64,000 nt of DNA from Multifurca ochricompacta (Eukaryota; Basidiomycota; Agaricomycetes; Russulales; Russulaceae), in assembly GCA_022496185.1 (NCBI GenBank), contig WTXG01000006.1:124001-188000 (forward strand), written 5' to 3'. Positions 58,891 to 64,000 of this stretch are shown here, piece after piece. The position numbers were made by a program, and so were the translations under genes. Below the pieces are notes generated by a model. The model did not search any database. It was not told the origin of the DNA and saw only the letters and a list, made by a program, of their open reading frames with translations. The first letter of the stretch is position 1, and each line of letters opens with the position of its first letter.

Positions 58891-61595
58891 CTAGTGCGCG
58901 AACCTAAAATCAAGTCTTCGATTACCCACGTCCTTGGTCGTTGTCAGGTAATCGGCTTGTTCCTGCGTTCGTGTATCAGTTCTGCGCATCACGACATGTT
59001 GACGATATTCTACCTCAGGCGTCATTGCATCCCATATTTTGGCCCGCTGGCGGTTGCGCCAAATATAATATGCCTTCGTACCAGGATAGAGGACGACCAA
59101 GTTGAACGCGGCAACGCTGATCAACACTCGGTTCCCTCGACGATCTGATCGATTTCAAAATCAAACCAAAACCAATTTCAACTCTTTACGTTTTCACTCA
59201 CATTTCGGCGCATCATCCGCCCGATAAATCTGTGAGTAAATTATCGTGCTGGCTTGCACGAACCTGTCAACTCTTTGTCAGCAACGAATCAGTGCATTTT
59301 TCACATGTGCTCACATGTTATAAAGGGATGCGTTTACTGTACGACTCGCAACAGCCCCTGCATTGCGTGAACACCAGCCAACTTGTATGGGGTGTGTGTA
59401 TGGAAATGAAAGAAGGCCCGTTGCAAGGCCCTACACCAAGGTCAATACTCTCTGCTATGGTGAAGCAAGAAGGAATGAAGGAACAAACATAGTATACCCA
59501 TGGACTCGGCTTTGAAGGAAGGCAATAAATTGCGATCAAGAAGGGCAGAGTCCACAAGTTTTCGGCCATTGAGACGATGGAGCGATCATTCACTCGCTCG
59601 GAAAGGAACGTAATCCCAAACATGGTGATCATTCCCAACGCAGACGATGGGATGGTCAGTAGATTTGTCTCAAAAGTGCTAAATCTGAAAAGGGCATCAG
59701 CGTCAGCACGTCGCACACATCCTATGTGAGCGGCTTACCCCAAGCGACGAAGGGAAAGCGTTAGATACGTCGCAGGGGGTCCGGCGGGAATACTAAACAT
59801 GAGACCTCTAATAAATTAGTACCTAGCCTTTAGCAAAAAGTACGAAAACGGCCCACATGGCATAAAGTGGCCACAGATCGTAATCCAAGAGAGCAGTCCA
59901 TAGTCTCTTCAAGGTCAACCCTTCGCGGTTATGCATATCGCCCTAGAGAGACGTGAGAATTCAGATAATTTGACGAAGACAAGAGCAGTAACCTTAGTGG
60001 GATCGTCTCGGAGAATACGTGAAACGAGTATTGTCTCCTCTCGTTCGTCGAACCAACCCTTGGGCCGGAACCATGTCTTCGTTTGTGTAGGTGAAGGGGG
60101 CATGCGGAAAAACGTCATCAGGCCAACGATCAGGGTAATATTGCCCCTGCGCGCTAGTCAGCTTTGGAGGACAGTGACATGACATATCTATTCATCACGC
60201 ACTCAAAAAGAAAGAGCCACCTACAAAAATACATGAGTCAGTGAGTTTAGCGCGAGCACAACTTGAACATACCGCCAACCAGCCTTGCCCTGGACGCCAC
60301 GCATATGCAAGACGCCAAAGGCAATAAAACTTGCGATGATGGAACATAGATTAGCTGACATCCAGAACAACGCCAGCCTGAACGGTAGCTCCGTCTTCTT
60401 GTAGAAGTCTGCGAAAGTTAGCGCCACGTTAAATGTAACGCACCAGAACCTTACAAGACAAATAAAGAATTAAATCCGGGATAAAGCTAAGAGGAAATGA
60501 GCCCTCAGAATATAAAATCACGTTCTTCGAATGACAAAACTAACCCTCCTTGAATGAACCTAGGTGATAGACCAGTCTGTCATAACCATCCTCTATCGCA
60601 GGGAGCTACGCACCCGAGTAAGGCGCGACAAACAAAGAATGAAGTCCGCCCGGAAAGCCAGAATTGCGCCATCGTTACAACGCCTGAACCGGAAACGGAA
60701 ACGGAAACGGAAACGGAAACGGAAACGGTGATTAGTAAGCCAAGCATGGGGTAGATTATTACATACTCCAGGCACACATCTGAACTGGTATCCAACGGTC
60801 AGGTCCAATCTACTCAACTCAAAGATCATGAATGAATGACTGCAATGACACAAGCTCAAAGACACCAACCCGTTTGGATACCATCTGCGAAGGAAGCTCC
60901 GCACTTAGAAATGCTAGTCGAAAGATGCTATTGCCCCAATTGAAATCTTGAGAAGGTGAGAAGGGCACATGTGTTTGAATCCATGACCACCAAACTTACC
61001 GTTAGTAGTTAAGTGAAGGTCGCCGAGAATATTATCCGAGTTCGCCTGACTCAAATTGTTGCGATCGAGGTTCAAAGCTGAGAAGGAGATGGCTGCCCAT
61101 AGCATCACTTTCCAGTCAATTTTTCGCACAAGAACCTTAAAATGTGCTTGGCAATCAGGACGCATCAAATATACCTTGAACGCGTACCTGCTCCTCTCGA
61201 TGCGTCCATCTTGCACTTGGATCAAATCGGTGAAGATTCTCATAAGTGTCCTTCGGCCAATAGTGCTTTGCGAGCAGGGGATCATCGTAGACAGAGCGCA
61301 CTGTTGCCACGGAATCAGGGTCAGGCCGAGCCTTACGAGAAAGGAGCCAGTCCGTGAATCTGGTACCCTCCTCGTCAGGTTCGGCGAGGTCCGTGACCGA
61401 CACACTGTGGGCATCCTTGTTGGACTTGTCCTTATCAATCGAATATCCGGAGGATAAGGATGCTGATCTTGAAGGAGAAGCAACCACGGACTGCACGACA
61501 GGCTGAACATGCTCAACGAGAACGGGTAGGCTTGTCGAGGACATTGTCTGACTTGACCCTTCTGTGGGAAGGAGCCGGTTGTAGACAGCGGGCAT
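58891..61595 (-). CDS. Major facilitator transporter, Dal5/Fen2-like (anion:cation symporter family)
   Basis: ATG 61595 (or the in-frame ATG 61544, [14 protein letters not shown]) starts a long cytosolic N terminus ([20 protein letters not shown]). Next is the first span: [20 protein letters not shown] and [19 protein letters not shown], the DRxNxxxA signature of this family. Further exons give [81 protein letters not shown] and [20 protein letters not shown]. The end is [20 protein letters not shown], then [19 protein letters not shown] and RFAH with TAG at 58891; this C terminus is typical of fungal Dal5-like permeases. Known members move allantoate, nicotinate, pantothenate or related anions, but the substrate here cannot be read. 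It has about ten introns. Confidence 0.85.
60691..60726. repeat. (GGAAAC)6 hexamer repeat inside an MFS intron
   Basis: Six perfect copies; on the coding (minus) strand they read GTTTCC and form the pyrimidine-rich tract just before the acceptor of the intron with donor GTATGTAAT. Confidence 0.9.
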
Positions 61596-62012
61596 CCATC
61601 TTACCAGAGGCCTTTAAGAACCAAGGAAGGTACCAGGGCGCGAAGAAGCACATCATCGGGTAGATGATTTGCGAATGGAAAGCGATTAGAATTTTCAAGA
61701 GATGGGAAGAGAGAAGATGCAATCGAGGAGAGGATGGCGAAGAATTCTCCGTGATGGCGTGAGATTACTAAGAACTTGCATCTTTCTATAACATGGAAAT
61801 AAATAACACCTTCAACACCGATTCTCACACCAAAATAATAATAGTATGAGACGCCTCTCCAATTGTAAAATACTGCGATGGCGCAGACCAGGGATTTCAT
61901 TGGAGACCAGGACTACAGGATCTCATTAAATCAGCAGCCAATAGCAACTTTGGGAGCTGCTGTCGAGATCCCCCTGAGTTGTGAGAATAGCTACTGTCTT
62001 CTTGCTAGACCA
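61596..62012. other. Spacer between the MFS transporter and HIRA
   Basis: AT-rich, with no recognisable gene. It should hold the MFS promoter and the HIRA 3' end. Confidence 0.45.
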
Positions 62013-64000
62013 TCAATCATCGCTCATCGTGGCTTTTTTGAGCAACTCTTGCCAGTCCATCCCCAGCTTGGCTAAAGTCTTGCTACGAGCTGGGACAGAC
62101 GTCAGCAATGCCAATGATGGATGTAAGCTGGAATATGTGGGGTCACCAAATACTTGCAAAACCTCCTTGAGTAGGTCTCGCTTCCAATGTCCAAGAAGCA
62201 TCGGGTTCCAGCTGTCTTCCTTGGCCATGCCAGGTCGCCTAGGCTCATATCAAGAAAGATTCTGTGAATGCAAAAGGACACAGACCAGTAGATAGGGCCG
62301 AAGAGTTCTTTAATCAATTCCTCAGCCTTGTTCCGGAAACCTTCATCAGCGATCTTCTTAGCGTACACCAACAATGTTTGCTTATATTCTGCGCTACTAT
62401 CAAGGACACGCGCCGCATGCAACTTAGATTCTAGGTGACCAAGCGTCAGAGCGCTTGTCCACCACTGTGGCCGTTGAGCAGTGCCTGGGTTGGGGGGAAT
62501 ACGTTCGGAGATGGCACTCTCAATAGACGCCACTACTGCCTGTTGGGCGTTGCTAGTTCGGGGCCGACTCGACCAGGCGTCGGACCCTTCGGCCCACCAA
62601 GTCTCTGATAACTTCACGAAAGCGTAAAGGCTGCTGTCATATGAGTATGTGACGCCGGATGTCGTGCTGAGTACTGGGCTGCCGTTGGGTCGCGCCACAA
62701 GAGATGTTATGGATGTGGTAGTTCCGTGGACCGAAACATTCGGAGACGACAACAGCGGGCGCACCGATGTTGGTGCAAAATTCGCACTCATCTTCTTGAT
62801 ATTCCTACAAACAACGTGAGTACAAGTAAAGAATCGCCCAAATCGAATCATACCAGGAATACAGTACACCTGTGCACGTCATAGCAACCAAAGCAAACTT
62901 GGCACCAGAAAGAAAACTCGCTGTCCCGTCGAGGGTGATAGTCGGCATGATTCTGGCGGCATCATGAGTTGTGGAGAGGTGTTAAAAAAAGGGGAATGGT
63001 TTTCATTACCTTCTGCCAGTTGGGGAATATACATTCAACGTCCCATCCGACATTCCAACTGCGCAGAAAACGTTGGTCGCCGCTAAAATGACCGCAGGAA
63101 AAGGCAGGTAGTCGAGCCAGCATACCGTTTTGCCGCTGACATAACTGATTTCGGTTTGATCTCATATGCCAAAGTGAGGTAAGCCCACAAAATGCGGCGA
63201 ACAAGTTCAATTGCCTTACCTCCACTTTCAGCATTCTTACACTCAAGCATATCATCTCCAGCATCGGCGACTTTTAACGACATATACGTCAACGTCGGAG
63301 GCACAGCGAAAATATTTCTCTCGATCTGGAAATCCCTGGACATGACAATCCTTTGGTCGGTAATTGGGGTATTTCTTTTACTACGTTCACTGTGTTATCC
63401 CTGGCGCGGTCACCACCAAGAGTGCGGGCTTTAGCAGGCCTGTCCTCAAAGACATCCAGAGCCGACAACTTGCGCTTTGCCCCGCTAGAGCTTGCAGCGC
63501 TAAATGAATCAATGGGAACGTCCGTGGTGATGTCAGGAGAAACATGGTCGGACGGACGGCGGTCTGATGGAGGAACGGATGTTGAGGACTCAGAAAGCTC
63601 CGTGATCAGACCCGGATTAATTGAAGGGACAACGGCTTGCGTGCGAGAGTGGGTGGGGATAAACACCTCATGGTATGATGGGGGCTTCACTAGAGCACCA
63701 GGAACGTTCGGGCTGTTGAGAGGGGCACGGAATTGTTGCTGCGACTTCTTTGTATTTCGCTTTGCAATCAACGTGTTAACGACCTCATGACCAGAACCCG
63801 TCGACGGGGTGCCGAAGCCATTCTGGCCCTGAGTCTGAGACAAGCGATTAGGGGATGGCGGGGGGGTCATCCGCTGCCCGGATGGCGGCAGCGGGAGAAT
63901 CGTATGAGACCAGCCCTCTGGTAGGGGCGGAAGGTTGAAGCCAAACTTTTTCAGGTACTGCTGCTGAACCGAATGCGGGGCGATGCCCTCAAGTTCCTCT
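62013..64000 (-). CDS. hir1: Histone chaperone HIRA/Hir1, C-terminal part (5' end beyond the window), one frame break
   Basis: HIRA deposits histone H3-H4 independently of replication. The window edge cuts the gene, so the N-terminal WD40 domain is missing. From the edge inward: EELEGIAPHSVQQQYLKKFG, MTPPPSPNRLSQTQG, SGAKRKLSALDVFEDRPAKA, SRDFQIERNIFAVPPTLTYM, YVSGKTVCWLDYL, FCAVGMSDGTLNVYSPTGRR, SANFAPTSVRPLLSSPNVSV, VTYSYDSSLYAFVKLSETWW, SALTLGHLESKLHAARVL, YKQTLLVYAKKIADEGFRNK, AEELIKELFGPIYW, SWNPMLLGHWKRDLLKEVLQ and WQELLKKATMSDD with the stop at 62013. These are the C-terminal HIRA blocks in order. Near 63372-63374 one base is missing between VNVVKE and TPITDQRIVM. Confidence 0.9.

Noticed and set aside
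60691..60726. Telomere-like or transposon-related repeat
   Set aside because: GGAAAC does not match the TTAGGG telomere unit and the array is confined to one intron, so it is a simple hexamer microsatellite.

Overview
The window is nuclear DNA of a mushroom-forming basidiomycete (Agaricomycetes). The evidence is dense, intron-rich genes with many introns of about 40-80 nt (GT-AG, one GC-AG), a full set of basidiomycete orthologues, a flavin-dependent halogenase of the kind known from Armillaria, and a multi-pass membrane protein of a type expanded in this class. I see 25 recognisable protein genes, one unidentified coding fragment, two tRNA genes and one small transposon-like element. No rRNA or CRISPR array was seen.

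Layout, left to right: DcpS decapping scavenger (-), tRNase Z (+), tRNA-Arg(ACG) (-), a C2H2-plus-RING protein (+), a flavin-dependent halogenase (-), meiotic recombinase DMC1 (-), the sterol regulator SRE1/SREBP (-), a PARP-type zinc-finger protein (+), a secreted CBM19 protein (-), ribosomal protein eS26 (+), a KHDC4-like KH protein (+), a 539-bp hAT-like MITE, a 3beta-HSD-type dehydrogenase (+), tRNA-Lys(CTT) (-), HMG-CoA reductase (-), ribosomal protein eL42 (-), NatA subunit NAA15 (-), cohesin regulator PDS5 (+), D-amino-acid oxidase (+), an MTH1-type Nudix hydrolase (-), the CDK9/BUR1 kinase (+), a SUZ12-like protein (+), alpha-aminoadipate reductase LYS2 (-), an unidentified coding fragment (-), a multi-pass membrane protein (-), a zinc alcohol/polyol dehydrogenase (-), a Dal5-like MFS transporter (-) and the 3' part of HIRA (-), which runs off the right edge.

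Functional themes: most genes are housekeeping genes (RNA processing, translation, chromatin, cohesion, lysine synthesis). Three sterol-related genes lie within 16 kb: SRE1, a C4-sterol-dehydrogenase-like short-chain dehydrogenase, and HMG-CoA reductase, which is a classical SREBP target in other organisms. A TCACGTGA element lies 132 bp upstream of the SRE1 start codon.

The most important caution for any user concerns reading frames. At least 15 single-base deletions, mostly in homopolymer runs, break conserved and mostly essential genes, including two in eS26. The pattern points to uncorrected sequencing or assembly error rather than to pseudogenes, and an automatic annotation of this sequence will be fragmented accordingly. 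Coordinates for multi-exon genes run from start codon to stop codon; splice sites are inferred by eye from consensus and family conservation.
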